Positions 1 through 9,151 of a DNA stretch of 64,000 nt are shown here, in pieces. The stretch's first letter is position 1. Every line of letters starts with the position of its first letter. This stretch comes from Streptomyces marinisediminis (GTDB lineage Bacteria; Actinomycetota; Actinomycetes; Streptomycetales; Streptomycetaceae). The DNA is taken from positions 1-64,000 of the forward strand of contig NZ_JAPKFL010000020.1 in the NCBI RefSeq assembly GCF_026262575.1, written 5' to 3'. A program made the position numbers and the translations under genes. The notes under the pieces are model-generated. The model saw only the letters and a program-made list of their open reading frames with translations. It was not told where the DNA came from and ran no database searches.

Positions 1-912
1 GCTCCAGGGCAGCCCGGTGAGGCGCTCGTAGGCGTCGACGTACTTCTGCCGCGTGCGCGCCACGACCTCCTCGGGGAGCGCGGGCGGCGGCTGCTCGCTC
101 CGGCGGTCCCAGCCCGACTCCGGGCCGGTGAGCCAGTCCCGTACGAACTGCTTGTCGTAGGAGGGCTGCGGGCGGCCCGGCGCCCACTGGTCGGCGGGCC
201 AGAACCGGGAGGAGTCCGGCGTCAGCACCTCGTCCGCGAGGACCAGGCCCCCGGCGTCCGCGCCGTCGGTGGCGCGGCCGAACTCGAACTTGGTGTCCGC
301 CAGGATGATGCCCCGCTCCCGGGCGGTGTCGCGGGCCCGGGCGTACACCGCGAGCGTGAGCTGCCGGAGCCGGGTCGCCGTCTCCGCGCCCACGCGACGG
401 GCCACCTCCTCGTAGGAGACGTTCTCGTCGTGCTCCCCGACCTCGGCCTTCGTCGCCGGGGTGAAGATCGGCGCGGGCAGCTCGGAGCCGTCCCGCAGGC
501 CCTCGGGCAGCGCGAGCCCGCACACCGTGCGCGTGCGCTGGTACTCCACCAGACCCGACCCGGTGAGGTAGCCGCGCGCCACGCACTCCACGGGGAGCAT
601 GTCCAGCGACCGGCACACCATGACGCGGCCCGCCCAGCCGGCCGGCGCGCCCTCGGGCACCTCGGTGGACAGCACGTGGTTCGGCGCCAGGTCCACGAGC
701 TGCTCGAACCACCACATCGAGAGCTGGGTGAGGACGCGGCCCTTGTCCGGGATCTCGGTGGGCAGCACCCAGTCGTAGGCGGAGATCCGGTCGCTGGCCA
801 CCATCACCAAATCCCCGGCCTCGTTGCGGTACAGGTCGCGCACCTTCCCGGTGTGCAGGTGCACCAACCCCGGCACCTGCGCGGGTTCGGGCTTCTCGAC
901 GAATCCGGACAC
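1..912 (-). CDS. purC: SAICAR synthase, 3' end outside window
   Basis: Phosphoribosylaminoimidazole-succinocarboxamide synthase joins aspartate to CAIR using ATP in purine synthesis. Near the N-terminus the translation has the family signatures GKVRDLY and ASDRISAYD, and the 304 codons present are about the usual full length, so only the last few residues are missing. The GTG start at 912 is chosen because GGAGGA lies just upstream and the conserved SGFVEKPEP start follows. It sits with purD, purSQL, purF and purM in this window but is transcribed separately from them. Confidence 0.95.
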   Translation of the reverse strand, partial: MSGFVEKPEPAQVPGLVHLHTGKVRDLYRNEAGDLVMVASDRISAYDWVLPTEIPDKGRVLTQLSMWWFEQLVDLAPNHVLSTEVPEGAPAGWAGRVMVCRSLDMLPVECVARGYLTGSGLVEYQRTRTVCGLALPEGLRDGSELPAPIFTPATKAEVGEHDENVSYEEVARRVGAETATRLRQLTLAVYARARDTARERGIILADTKFEFGRATDGADAGGLVLADEVLTPDSSRFWPADQWAPGRPQPSYDKQFVRDWLTGPESGWDRRSEQPPPALPEEVVARTRQKYVDAYERLTGLPWS

Positions 913-1007
913 CAGTCCTCCATGGAGAGTACGACGACACCCCGATTCTCCCGCACGACCCCGCCGACGGCGCGTTCGCCCCGGCCGCGGCGGACGCGCC
1001 CCGGCCG

Positions 1008-2495
1008 TCAGTCGACCTTGCAGATGCGGTCCAGGAGATTGGCCGTGGCGCGCTGGACGCGGGAGTCGACGTGGCCGGGGCGGTCCAGGGCCGGCGTCCA
1101 GGCGAACGTGCCGGAGGCGAAGACCAGGGCGCCGCTCGCCGCCCGGTACAGGGACGTCTCCTGGTGGCGGCGCGCCCCGCGCCGGTCGTGGTAGGGCGAG
1201 TGCGCCAGCAGGATGCGCCCGCTGTGGTCGGGCAGCGGCACGCGCGGGTAGTAGCGGTCGGCCTCGCCGGCCACCAGCCCGGGCAGCTCGTCGCCCTCGT
1301 GGGCCCCGGTGGCCTCCCACAGCCAGTGGTCGGCGTTGCGCACGACCAGCGGCGCGGGCTCGCGCACCTGGCCCGCGTACTGGATGCCCAGCAGCCCCTG
1401 CTCCGGCTCCCCCTGTTCGCGCCACAGCGCGGGGCGGCCGGGACCCTGGCGCTTGCGGCAGGTCAGCAGCCGGTCGGGGTCGCCGGAGGGCGAGGGGGCG
1501 AGCTCCACCTGCCAGTACATGGTGTTCGCCGACAGGAAGACGAGCGCGGTGCCGCAGTCCCGGGCGCGCTCGACGCACCGTCGCATCGGCGCCGTCCAGT
1601 ACTCGTCGTGCCCGGCGAAGACCACGCCCCGGTAGCGGGTGGGGTCCACGCGCCCGGCGTGCAGGTCGCGCGCCTCGGCGTAGGCCAGGTCGTACCCGTA
1701 GCGCTCGGCCCAGCGGATGAAGTCGTAGGAGTGGCCGACGTGCAGCGGCAGCCCCGCCCCCGCGTAGGGGCGGTCGAAGCTGACGGTGACGGCGGCCTCC
1801 TCCTCGCCGAGCAGCCGCCCGGCCCCGTCCCACGCGTGGTAGAGGCTGGCACCGGTGCGGCCGTCCTCGGGGAAGAGGTTGTACGCCTGCCAGGTGATGT
1901 CGGGGATGACGAGCAGCAGGTCGGCGGCGCGGGTGTCGCGCACGGTGAAGGGGATGTGCGAGCGGTGGCCGTCGTCGGTGGTGAGCACGGCCACGTGCGC
2001 GCCCCCGCCCCAGTCGGCCGGGACGGGCAGCCGCCACGACTGCCACCAGTGGTGGCAGGAGACCGTGCGCTCGGCCGCCAGCGGAGGCGGCTGCACGATG
2101 CCCGACAGCCGGGGGCTGGTGGAGATCTTCGTGGCGCCCGCGCCGTCGTAGTGCCCGATGCGGTAGACGTCGACGGCGAACGGCTGCGGCGGGTTGACGG
2201 TGACGCGGAAGTCGATGGACTCCCCGGGCGCCACGGAGCTGGTGGAGGCGAACCCCTTGATCTGGCAGCGCACGTCGTCCGCCGACCGGGTGGCGCTTCC
2301 GCTCCCGCGCGGCGCGGGCAGCAGGCGCCCGTCGGCGGCGAGCGTGGTGCTGTCCACGTACCAGGGGACGACGCGCCCGCTGTCGAAGTACTGCTCGCTG
2401 CCGCGCAGCCAGGGCAGCGGGCCCTGCCCGAAGGGGTCCGTCACCGCGTGGGCGAGCGCGCCGGACTCCCAGCGCCTGATCTGCTCAGTGGCCAT
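1008..2495 (-). CDS. N,N-dimethylformamidase-like protein
   Basis: A 495-residue protein resembling the large-subunit C-terminal domain of N,N-dimethylformamidase. Visible landmarks are HDEYWT and FLSANTMYWQ in the second half, typical of this fold. There is no signal peptide or membrane segment, so it is probably cytoplasmic. The ATG at 2495 is preceded by GGGAGGGGAAG. It lies 95 bp from purC on the same strand; no small formamidase subunit is adjacent, so true amidase activity is not shown. The substrate is unknown; the family call is fairly sure, the function is not. Confidence 0.75.
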   Translation of the reverse strand: MATEQIRRWESGALAHAVTDPFGQGPLPWLRGSEQYFDSGRVVPWYVDSTTLAADGRLLPAPRGSGSATRSADDVRCQIKGFASTSSVAPGESIDFRVTVNPPQPFAVDVYRIGHYDGAGATKISTSPRLSGIVQPPPLAAERTVSCHHWWQSWRLPVPADWGGGAHVAVLTTDDGHRSHIPFTVRDTRAADLLLVIPDITWQAYNLFPEDGRTGASLYHAWDGAGRLLGEEEAAVTVSFDRPYAGAGLPLHVGHSYDFIRWAERYGYDLAYAEARDLHAGRVDPTRYRGVVFAGHDEYWTAPMRRCVERARDCGTALVFLSANTMYWQVELAPSPSGDPDRLLTCRKRQGPGRPALWREQGEPEQGLLGIQYAGQVREPAPLVVRNADHWLWEATGAHEGDELPGLVAGEADRYYPRVPLPDHSGRILLAHSPYHDRRGARRHQETSLYRAASGALVFASGTFAWTPALDRPGHVDSRVQRATANLLDRICKVD

Positions 2496-2895
2496 CGGAC
2501 TTCCCCTCCCGGCGTCTCCCGCGCTCCTGTCGCTCCGCTCCGCTCCGCGTAGTGCCGTGGTTGCGCGGAGTACAGCACATCACATGGTGCAGCGCCACCG
2601 TCACGGTTCGTCGTGAAAGGGCCGGAGCTCGCCGCCGCCCGGACCGCCGCGAGCGCCGCGCCCCGGCGCCGAGCCGGTGGTCCCGGCCACGTGAGCGCCG
2701 CCGCGCGGGCCCCGGCGCGGGTGGCCGGGCCCCGCGTCGCGCGGGCGTTCGGGCGCTCCGCCGCACGGGTGTTCGGCTGCCCGGGGCGGCCCCGGGTACC
2801 GAGCGTCCCCGGGGCCGTCCCAGCGCGGGCGTGGGCCCGGGCGCGCGGAGCCCGGGGGTCCCGGGGCGCGGCCGACCGCGCCCCGGGGGCGTCCG
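2496..2895. other. intergenic, about 400 bp
   Basis: Very GC-rich spacer. The part next to 2496 has imperfect GGAGC repeats and would hold the promoter of the dimethylformamidase-like gene. Open frames through the rest have arginine/proline/alanine shadow composition on both strands. No convincing gene or RNA is seen. Confidence 0.5.
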
Positions 2896-4557
2896 TCAGA
2901 CCAGCCGCAGCGGCTTGTCGTCGCGGACGCCGACCGCCGCCAGCCAGTCCCGCAGCGGCTCCGGGTCGCCGTCCTCGGTCAGCGCGAGCACCGGCGGGCC
3001 CAGGTCCGTGCGCCGCTCGCCGCCGACGAGCAGCGCGGGGCCGTCCAGCCAGTCCAGCCCCGGGGCCCCGTGCCCGGTGTCCACGGCGGCGCAGCACACG
3101 GCGGCCCTGATGTGGTCGGCGAGCACCTCCCGGGCGCCGCGCGCGGCGGGCGCGGGGAAGCCCAGCGGGCCCGCGTCCCCGGTGGCGTCCGGTATCAGCC
3201 CGGCCGTGCCCGGGGGCGGTGGGGCGTGCCGCTCGGCGCGGGCCGCCGTCGCGCTGAGCCGGGCGGCCAGCAGGCCCCGGCCCTCCTCGTGCGCCAGCCG
3301 GGCCATCACCCGGGCCAGCGTCGGACGGCCCCAGCCGCCGCCGTCGTCGTGCGCGGGACCGGCCGCCCGGGCGGGCCCGCCGCCCGGCAGCCGGGCCCGC
3401 CCGCCCGGCGCCGCGCGCCCGGCCGGCGCCGGCTCCGGCCGGTGCCGGGCCGCCTCCCGCTCCGCCGGGGGCTCGGTGGCGTCCAGCGCGTCGAACAGGC
3501 GGGAGGCCTCGGTGCGCCACAGCCGGTCCACGACCTCCTCCGGGTACGCCGCCCAGGTGACCGGGGCCCACGCGCCCCCGGGCCCCGGCGGGCCGCCGTA
3601 GAACAGCCGGGCGGCCAGCAGCGACACCTGCTCGTCCACCGCGCCCGGCTCCTCCAGCAGATCGCACGCCGGGCGCTCGCCGAGCCGGGAGGTGAAGCCC
3701 TCCGCGAGCCGGTCGCGCCGGGACAGCTCGGTCAGCGCCGACACCACGCCCGCGTCCAGCCGGGCGGGCCAGCGGCCGCAGCGCCAGGCCGGCAGCGCCA
3801 CCCGGGTCAGCAGCCGGTCCCAGCCCGCGTAGGCCAGGCCCACCTGCTCCTGGGCCAGCATCCGCAGCCCGTGGTCCACCGTCTGCGCCCGGGCGGACGC
3901 CGCGGCGGCCACGAGCCGCTCCATCTCCGCCGCGTGCCCGCCCGCGGCGCGCAGCAGCAGCCGGGCGAGCCCGCCCACGCGCGGGCGCACGGCGGCGGCG
4001 TCCAGCGCCCGGACGAACCGCCGGGCGGCCGCGACGTCCGGGTGCGCGGCGGGCCCCGTACCGGCGACGACCGGGGCGAGCAGGGCCCGCAGCTCGGCCA
4101 CCCGCATCCACCACAGGAACGGCGAGCCGACGACCAGCACGGGGGGTGTGGCGCCGGCCTTGCCGCGCTCCTCCAGCCAACTGTCGCAGTCCGGGGTGAG
4201 CGCGATACCGGCGGGCACCGGCACCGCCAGGCGCTCGGCGAGGTCCCGCACCAACCGGTAGAGGTCCGGCGCGGCCCGCTCGGCGACCGGCACCGTGGGC
4301 GAGACGGCGGGGCGCGCCCGCGCGATCGACGCCGTCGCCGCGGCGGCCCCGGCCAGGACGATGGCGGCCAGCAGCACCGCGGGCAGCCGCAGCCACGCCC
4401 AGCCGCCGCCCAGGTGCCCCGTGGCGACACCGGTGAGCAGGACCACGGCCACGGCGGCGGGCAGCAGGGCGACGGCGAACGCCGCCCCACGGACCCGCAG
4501 CACGGCCAGCGCGTGCTCCCGCGCCGACTTCGCGCCCCTTCCTGCCGGCCTTGCCAT
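2896..4557 (-). CDS. M48-like membrane protein lacking HExxH
   Basis: A 553-residue protein with two hydrophobic segments at about residues 25-45 and 56-78. The following stretch, with a GIALTPDC-type strand and the MRVAELRALLAPVV helix at 151-164, matches the layout of M48 (HtpX/Ste24-like) peptidases. In those enzymes the corresponding helix carries DELxAVLAHExxH; here the metal-binding HExxH is absent (APVVAGT instead). It is therefore probably a non-catalytic M48 relative. The ATG start at 4557 begins a basic N-terminus. The second half is alanine-rich with no recognised domain. It lies between purD and the dimethylformamidase-like gene; function is unknown. Confidence 0.7.
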   Translation of the reverse strand: MARPAGRGAKSAREHALAVLRVRGAAFAVALLPAAVAVVLLTGVATGHLGGGWAWLRLPAVLLAAIVLAGAAAATASIARARPAVSPTVPVAERAAPDLYRLVRDLAERLAVPVPAGIALTPDCDSWLEERGKAGATPPVLVVGSPFLWWMRVAELRALLAPVVAGTGPAAHPDVAAARRFVRALDAAAVRPRVGGLARLLLRAAGGHAAEMERLVAAAASARAQTVDHGLRMLAQEQVGLAYAGWDRLLTRVALPAWRCGRWPARLDAGVVSALTELSRRDRLAEGFTSRLGERPACDLLEEPGAVDEQVSLLAARLFYGGPPGPGGAWAPVTWAAYPEEVVDRLWRTEASRLFDALDATEPPAEREAARHRPEPAPAGRAAPGGRARLPGGGPARAAGPAHDDGGGWGRPTLARVMARLAHEEGRGLLAARLSATAARAERHAPPPPGTAGLIPDATGDAGPLGFPAPAARGAREVLADHIRAAVCCAAVDTGHGAPGLDWLDGPALLVGGERRTDLGPPVLALTEDGDPEPLRDWLAAVGVRDDKPLRLV

Positions 4558-4935
4558 GGACCGCTCACCCCCTGCCGGGACGACGTGCCTGGGTATCCAC
4601 CCACTGTCGCACCGGGCACCGACATCGCAATGTGCGGTGGGCCAGTTGACCGACCAGCCCGGCGTCCGCCGCGCGGAACCCTAGTCCCGGGGCGCACGAC
4701 CGTCAGCGGCTCGCGCCCCGCGGTCACTCGATGGAATGGCTCCGGCCAAAGCTCTTGCGCCACCGCCGGACGTCGAGGGTGCCCTCCTATGCCCCGTCCC
4801 GCCCGTTCTCGGGGCCCGGATGCCCGCGCGTCCCCTTCGGCTCCGCGCGTCCCCTTCCGCCGCCCGCGTCGCCTTCGGGGCCTTCGGGACCTTTGGGGCC
4901 TGCGGGCGCCGACCGCGGGGCCGGCCCGGCCGCGC
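4558..4935. other. intergenic, about 380 bp
   Basis: Spacer between the M48-like gene start and the purD stop, both on the minus strand. Near 4601-4644 the arms CCCAC..CGCAC and GTGCGGTGGG form an imperfect inverted repeat that could lie in the M48-like promoter. The purD-proximal part has repeated CCTTCGGG motifs. No gene is supported. Confidence 0.45.
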
Positions 4936-6207
4936 CTACGCCGTGGCGTCCGCCGCCGCGGCCCGGGCGATGTCCGTGCGGTGGTGCGAACCGGCCAGCG
5001 AGATCCGCCCCACGGCGCGGTAGGCGCGCTCGCGGGCGGCCGCCAGGTCCGCGCCCGTCGCCGTCACCGACAGCACGCGCCCACCCGCGCTCACCACGCG
5101 TCCGGTCTCGTCCCGCCGGGTGCCCGCGTGCAGCACGTAGGCGTGCGGGGCGTCCTCGGCGGCCACGGCGTCGAGCCCCTCGACGGGGTCGCCGCCACGC
5201 GGCGCGGCCGGGTAGTTCTCGGCCGCGACCACCACCGTGACCGCCGCGCCCGCGCTCCACCGCAGCGGTGGGAACGCCGCGAGCGCGCCGGTGGCCGCGG
5301 CGTGCAGCAGCCCGGCCAGCGGGGTGCGCAGCCGCGCGAGCACGGCCTGCGTCTCGGGGTCACCGAACCGGGCGTTGAACTCGATGACGCGCACACCGCG
5401 CGCGGTGACGGCCAGCCCGGCGTACAGCAGCCCGGCGAACGGCGTGCCCCGGCGGCGCAGTTCGTCCACGGTGGGCTGGAGCACGGTGGCCAGCACCTCG
5501 TCCACCAGCCCGGGATCGGCCCACGGCAGCGGCGAGTAGGCACCCATGCCGCCGGTGTTGGGGCCTTCGTCGCCGTCGTAGGCGCGCTTGAAGTCCTGCG
5601 CGGGTTGCAGCGGCACCACGGTCTGGCCGTCGGTCACCGCGAACAGGGAGACCTCGGGGCCGTCCAGGAACTCCTCGACGACCACCCGGTCGCACGCCAG
5701 CGCGTGGGCCCGCGCCGCGGCGAGGTCGGAGGTCACGACGACGCCCTTGCCCGCGGCCAGCCCGTCGTCCTTGACGACGTAGGGCGGGCCGAACGCGTCC
5801 AGCGCCGCGTCGATCTCCGCCTCGGTCGCGCACACGTACGCCCGCGCCGTGGGCACCCCGGCGGCGGCCATCACGTCCTTGGCGAACGCCTTGGACCCCT
5901 CCAGCCGGGCGGCCCGCGCCGACGGCCCGAACACCGGGACGCCCTTCGCGCGCAGCGCGTCGGCCACCCCCGCGACGAGCGGTGCCTCGGGGCCGACGAC
6001 GACCAGGTCGGCCGGGCCCAGGCCCAGCCGCGCGGCCAGTTCGGCCACGGCCGCGCCGTCCTGGGCTTCCACGGGGTGCTGGGTCGCCACCTCGGCGATC
6101 CCCGCGTTGCCGGGAGCGCAGTGCAGGGCGGTGACCTCGGGGTCGAGGGAGAGAGCGCGGCACAGGGCGTGTTCGCGGGCGCCGCCGCCGATGACGAGGA
6201 CCTTCAC
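4936..6207 (-). CDS. purD: Phosphoribosylamine-glycine ligase
   Basis: GAR synthetase makes glycinamide ribonucleotide from phosphoribosylamine, glycine and ATP. The 423-residue translation begins with the canonical KVLVIGGGAREHAL nucleotide-binding start, has an ATP-grasp core, and near the end carries NARFGDPETQ, the PurD signature. GTG at 6207 is chosen because it is where this conserved N-terminus begins; the long upstream extension of the frame is shadow sequence. It is transcribed alone on the minus strand. Confidence 0.96.
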   Translation of the reverse strand: MKVLVIGGGAREHALCRALSLDPEVTALHCAPGNAGIAEVATQHPVEAQDGAAVAELAARLGLGPADLVVVGPEAPLVAGVADALRAKGVPVFGPSARAARLEGSKAFAKDVMAAAGVPTARAYVCATEAEIDAALDAFGPPYVVKDDGLAAGKGVVVTSDLAAARAHALACDRVVVEEFLDGPEVSLFAVTDGQTVVPLQPAQDFKRAYDGDEGPNTGGMGAYSPLPWADPGLVDEVLATVLQPTVDELRRRGTPFAGLLYAGLAVTARGVRVIEFNARFGDPETQAVLARLRTPLAGLLHAAATGALAAFPPLRWSAGAAVTVVVAAENYPAAPRGGDPVEGLDAVAAEDAPHAYVLHAGTRRDETGRVVSAGGRVLSVTATGADLAAARERAYRAVGRISLAGSHHRTDIARAAAADATA

Positions 6208-6441
6208 GCCGCGAAGCCTAGTCGCAGCGCCCGCGCCCCCCGGCTCCCGGTCCGGACGGTGGAACGGAGCGGGCGGCACGACGGGGTCCTCCTTTCGGGT
6301 GAGCCCGTTCCCGCCCCGCGCCTGGCGGCAGGCCCCCTCGGGGCGAAAACGGGCGCGGACGGGCCGGAGAGGCCCTTGCCCGGACGGTAGGAATGGGGAC
6401 CTTTGCGTGGTGTCGTCGCGGCGCGTGGTTGGGAGTGGCGG

Positions 6442-7176
6442 GTGAGTCAGCCGGAGAAGGAGCCCCGGGGGAGCAGGCGGGTCAGCCGGAGCGATCTGCT
6501 CGGGCGCACCTTCCCGCTCGGGGACTGGGGGGAACCCGTCGAGCGGCTCGACGAGCTGTACCAGTGGGCGGAGGAGGGCGCGTTGCGCGTCACCGCCTGG
6601 TACCTGGCCGACCGGGCGTGGAAACGCCGCGGCGCGCGGCTGCTGCGGACCGGGGCGGCGCTCGGCGGCGCCGGGGGCGCGGCGCTGCCGGCCCTGGAGC
6701 TGACCGGGGCGCTGCCGGGCGCCGGCGCGTGGGGCCTGATGTCGCTGCTGGGCGCGGCCGTGTGCGTGGGCGCCGACCGCTGGTTCGGCTGCACCGCGGG
6801 CTGGATGCGCGACGTCGCCGCCGCGCAGGCGGTGCAGCGCCGGCTGGAGGCGCTCCAGTACGACTGGGCCGCCGAGGCGGTGCGCGAGGTGCTCGGCCCG
6901 GCCGACGGCAGCGCCGCCGACGCCGCCGAGCGCTGCCTGACCCTGCTGCGCCGGTTCACCGAGGACGTCACCGAACTCGTGCGGGTGGAGACGCTCGACT
7001 GGATGGCCGCCTTCCGCTCCGGGCCCGCGCCCCAGCTCACGCAGGCGGCGCCGGCCACGGCCTGGTCGTCCCGCCCGGACGCGCCCACCGCGCCGGGCCA
7101 CCCGCGTTTCCCGGCGCCGCACCCGGCGGCCCGGCCCAACATGCCGCGCCAGCGGCCGCCGGAGAACCCGCGGTAG
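6442..7176 (+). CDS. SLATT-domain membrane protein
   Basis: A 244-residue protein with a 2TM SLATT-type layout: an N-terminal helix, two hydrophobic segments at about residues 66-86 and 93-115, a conserved tryptophan-rich helix before them (VTAWYLADRAWKRRG), then a long helical region and a proline-rich tail. SLATT proteins are predicted pore-forming effectors of nucleotide-signal defence systems, but this copy has no SMODS or TIR partner nearby and lies in the purine neighbourhood. GTG at 6442 is chosen because GGGAG precedes it; an in-frame ATG at 6403 exists. The role is unknown. Confidence 0.65.
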   Translation: MSQPEKEPRGSRRVSRSDLLGRTFPLGDWGEPVERLDELYQWAEEGALRVTAWYLADRAWKRRGARLLRTGAALGGAGGAALPALELTGALPGAGAWGLMSLLGAAVCVGADRWFGCTAGWMRDVAAAQAVQRRLEALQYDWAAEAVREVLGPADGSAADAAERCLTLLRRFTEDVTELVRVETLDWMAAFRSGPAPQLTQAAPATAWSSRPDAPTAPGHPRFPAPHPAARPNMPRQRPPENPR

Positions 7177-7179
7177 CCG

Positions 7180-7836
7180 TCAGGAGAAGACGATCATCGA
7201 GCTCTGGGCCAGGCTGCGGGTCACGGCGGCGTGCAGCCCGAGCCACACGTGGCGCTCGCGGGCGAACGGCCCCTCCACCGCCGGGTCGGGCCGGTGCCCG
7301 GCCGGCTCCCCGAGGTCGGTGGGCCCGGCCGGGGGCGGCGGCGCGGGCGGCGGGTTGTCGGCGTCGATGCCCAGGTGCGGGGCGACGGCGGCGAGTTCGC
7401 GCAGCAGGCCGTGCGCCGAGCCGAGCGGGCCGCCCGAGGCCATCAGCTCCGCGCCGCCCAGCGGCTCCGCGAAGTCCACCGGCACGTAGGCGCCCGCGTG
7501 GTCGAAGTGCCACACCAGGTGGGACTGGCGCGCCGTCGCCTCGAACATCTCCAGCAGCCGCTCGTACTCCCCGCCGAGCGTCTCGACCGGCGTCACCTCC
7601 AGGCCGCAGAGCTGGAGCAGGTGGGCGCGGCGCAGGAAGTGCAGCGCGTCGTAGTCGAACCCGGCGACCGGCGCCACGTCCCCGGACAGGCCGGGCATGT
7701 ACCCGTGGACGGGCACCGGCGGCAGGCCCGCCTCCCGCAGCGCTCTGTCGTAGACGGCGATCTCTTCGGCCAGGGGGTTGTCCGGGCTGTGGCACAACAC
7801 GTCGACGAGGGGAACCAGCCAGAGATCACAGGCCAA
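7180..7836 (-). CDS. conserved Streptomyces hypothetical protein
   Basis: A 218-residue soluble protein starting ACDLWLVPLVDVLC. I recognise it only as an actinomycete hypothetical. The central part is rich in His, Leu and acidic residues; a proline-rich linker (about residues 163-172) precedes a short conserved C-terminal helix. The only in-frame start after an upstream stop is TTG at 7836, with GGAG about 8 nt upstream. It converges on the SLATT gene with 3 bp between the stops. Function is unknown. Confidence 0.7.
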   Translation of the reverse strand: MACDLWLVPLVDVLCHSPDNPLAEEIAVYDRALREAGLPPVPVHGYMPGLSGDVAPVAGFDYDALHFLRRAHLLQLCGLEVTPVETLGGEYERLLEMFEATARQSHLVWHFDHAGAYVPVDFAEPLGGAELMASGGPLGSAHGLLRELAAVAPHLGIDADNPPPAPPPPAGPTDLGEPAGHRPDPAVEGPFARERHVWLGLHAAVTRSLAQSSMIVFS

Positions 7837-7904
7837 GGTAGCGCTCCAGGAGGGTCGCGGCCGCGGGTCGTCGGGTCAGCGTAATGGCCTGGCCGGGCAG
7901 CGCG

Positions 7905-7933
7905 AAGGGCCCCGGCCGAAGACCGGAGCCCTT
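7905..7933 (-). terminator. terminator of tRNA-Gly
   Basis: Arms AAGGGC-CCCGG and CCGG-AGCCCTT with a short loop lie 8 bp past the 3' end of the tRNA, transcribed on the minus strand. Confidence 0.6.
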
Positions 7934-7940
7934 CCCACGG

Positions 7941-8013
7941 AGCGGACGACGAGGCTCGAACTCGCGACCTCAACCTTGGCAAGGTTGCGCTCTACCAACT
8001 GAGCTACGTCCGC
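7941..8013 (-). tRNA. tRNA-Gly(GCC)
   Basis: Cloverleaf of 73 nt with acceptor GCGGACG, a canonical D-loop AGTTGGTA, anticodon loop TTGCCAA, T-loop TTCGAGC and discriminator U. It is identical in sequence to the copy at 12422-12494. Confidence 0.95.
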
Positions 8014-8051
8014 CTGGTCGCGCCACAGAGTATAGCCGCCCGGCTCCGGTG

Positions 8052-8138
8052 TCACCGCCGCCCCTTGCGGCCGCTCAGGGTGCGCGCCACCACGACGATC
8101 ACGACGACGACGAGGACGAGCGCCAGGATCTTGCCCAT
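8052..8138 (-). CDS. 28-residue single-pass membrane peptide
   Basis: A very short gene. ATG at 8138 is preceded by AAGGAGACCCG, a near-perfect ribosome binding site at good spacing. The product starts MGKILALVLV, continues with a run of Val/Ile to form one transmembrane helix (residues 4-18), and ends in the basic tail SGRKGRR, so the tail should face the cytoplasm. No homologue is recognised. It lies alone between tRNA-Gly and the two-component operon. The strong start signal and the hydrophobic-then-basic design argue for a real gene. Confidence 0.6.
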   Translation of the reverse strand: MGKILALVLVVVVIVVVARTLSGRKGRR

Positions 8139-8542
8139 CGGGTCTCCTTCCGGGCCGCCCGGCACGTCCGGGGGCCTTCCGCTGCCGACGCTCCACGCCT
8201 ACCCACGATCGGGTGAAACCCACCCCCGGGCCGGGGCACCCACCCCGTGGTGACGGTAACGGCACCGACGCGGCGCCGTGACCGACGCGGCCCGGGACGG
8301 TCGGAGCCCGGGCCGGGGGCGCGGCCGGGCAGCGGGCCCACGGGGCCCGGGCACGTCAGCGGGACGCGGGCCGACGCGGGCGCGGGAGCAGCGGTCCGGC
8401 GCAGGAGGCACGCAGGACGCGACCGAGGTACTTCGCCCCCGGGGCTCGGTGCGGCGCGGGCGGCCCGGCGCGCGGGGTTCGGCCGCGCGGGCGGCGCGGA
8501 GCGCGGGGTTCGGTGGCGCGGGCGGCGTCGGCGGAGCGGGCG
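8139..8542. other. intergenic, about 400 bp
   Basis: Spacer between the response regulator stop and the small membrane peptide start. It is extremely GC-rich, with short imperfect GCGCGG repeats near 8450-8520. It should hold the promoter of the 28-residue gene; nothing else is supported. Confidence 0.45.
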
Positions 8543-9151
8543 TCACAGCCACCCGTGTTCGCGGGCGAGGCGGACCGCCGCGTGCCGGTTGTCCGCCCCC
8601 AGCTTCGCCACCGCCGAGGACAGGTAGTTGCGCACCGTGCCCGGCGCGAGCGCCGCCCGGTCGGCGATCTCGGCGATCGGCGCGCCGTCGGACGCCAGCT
8701 CCAGCAGCTCGGCCTCCCGCGCGCTGAGCGGGGAGTCGCCCGCGCTGATGGCGTCGGCCGCGAGCTCCGGGTCGACGTACCGCCCGCCCGCGCGCACGGT
8801 GCGGATGATCTCCGCGAGCCGCTGGGCGGAGACGGTCTTCGGCAGGAACCCGCGCGCCCCGGCGGCCAGCGCGCGCTTGAGGTGTCCGGGGCGTCCGTGC
8901 CCGGTGACGATCATGACGGCGCAGTCGGGCACCTCCGTGCGCAGGGACGCGGTGACGAAGACGCCGTCCGCGCCGGGCATCTGGAGGTCGAGCACGGCCA
9001 CGTCCGGCCGGTGGGCCCGGGCCATGGCCAGCGCCTCGGGGCCGGACGCCGCCTCCGCGACGACCGCGAGGTCGTCCTCCAGCGCCAGCAGGGCGGCCAG
9101 CGCGCCCCGGATGAGGTGCTCGTCGTCGGCCAGCAGCACCCGGATCGTCAT
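8543..9151 (-). CDS. NarL/FixJ-type response regulator
   Basis: A 202-residue DNA-binding regulator, partner of the histidine kinase just upstream. The receiver domain has the acidic pair DDE at 9-11, the phospho-acceptor Asp55 in VLDLQMPG and the conserved lysine in FLPK. The C-terminal LuxR-type HTH spans about residues 138-200, with LSAREAELLELASDG and APGTVRNYLSSAVAKLG. Its ATG overlaps the kinase stop by 4 nt (ATGA), so translation is coupled. Probable target: its own ABC exporter operon. Confidence 0.93.
   Translation of the reverse strand: MTIRVLLADDEHLIRGALAALLALEDDLAVVAEAASGPEALAMARAHRPDVAVLDLQMPGADGVFVTASLRTEVPDCAVMIVTGHGRPGHLKRALAAGARGFLPKTVSAQRLAEIIRTVRAGGRYVDPELAADAISAGDSPLSAREAELLELASDGAPIAEIADRAALAPGTVRNYLSSAVAKLGADNRHAAVRLAREHGWL

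Noticed and set aside
3070..6390. Very long plus-strand open frame (over 1,100 codons)
   Set aside because: It lies antisense to the M48-like gene and purD and has the His/Arg/Gly-rich composition of high-GC shadow frames; no domain is visible.
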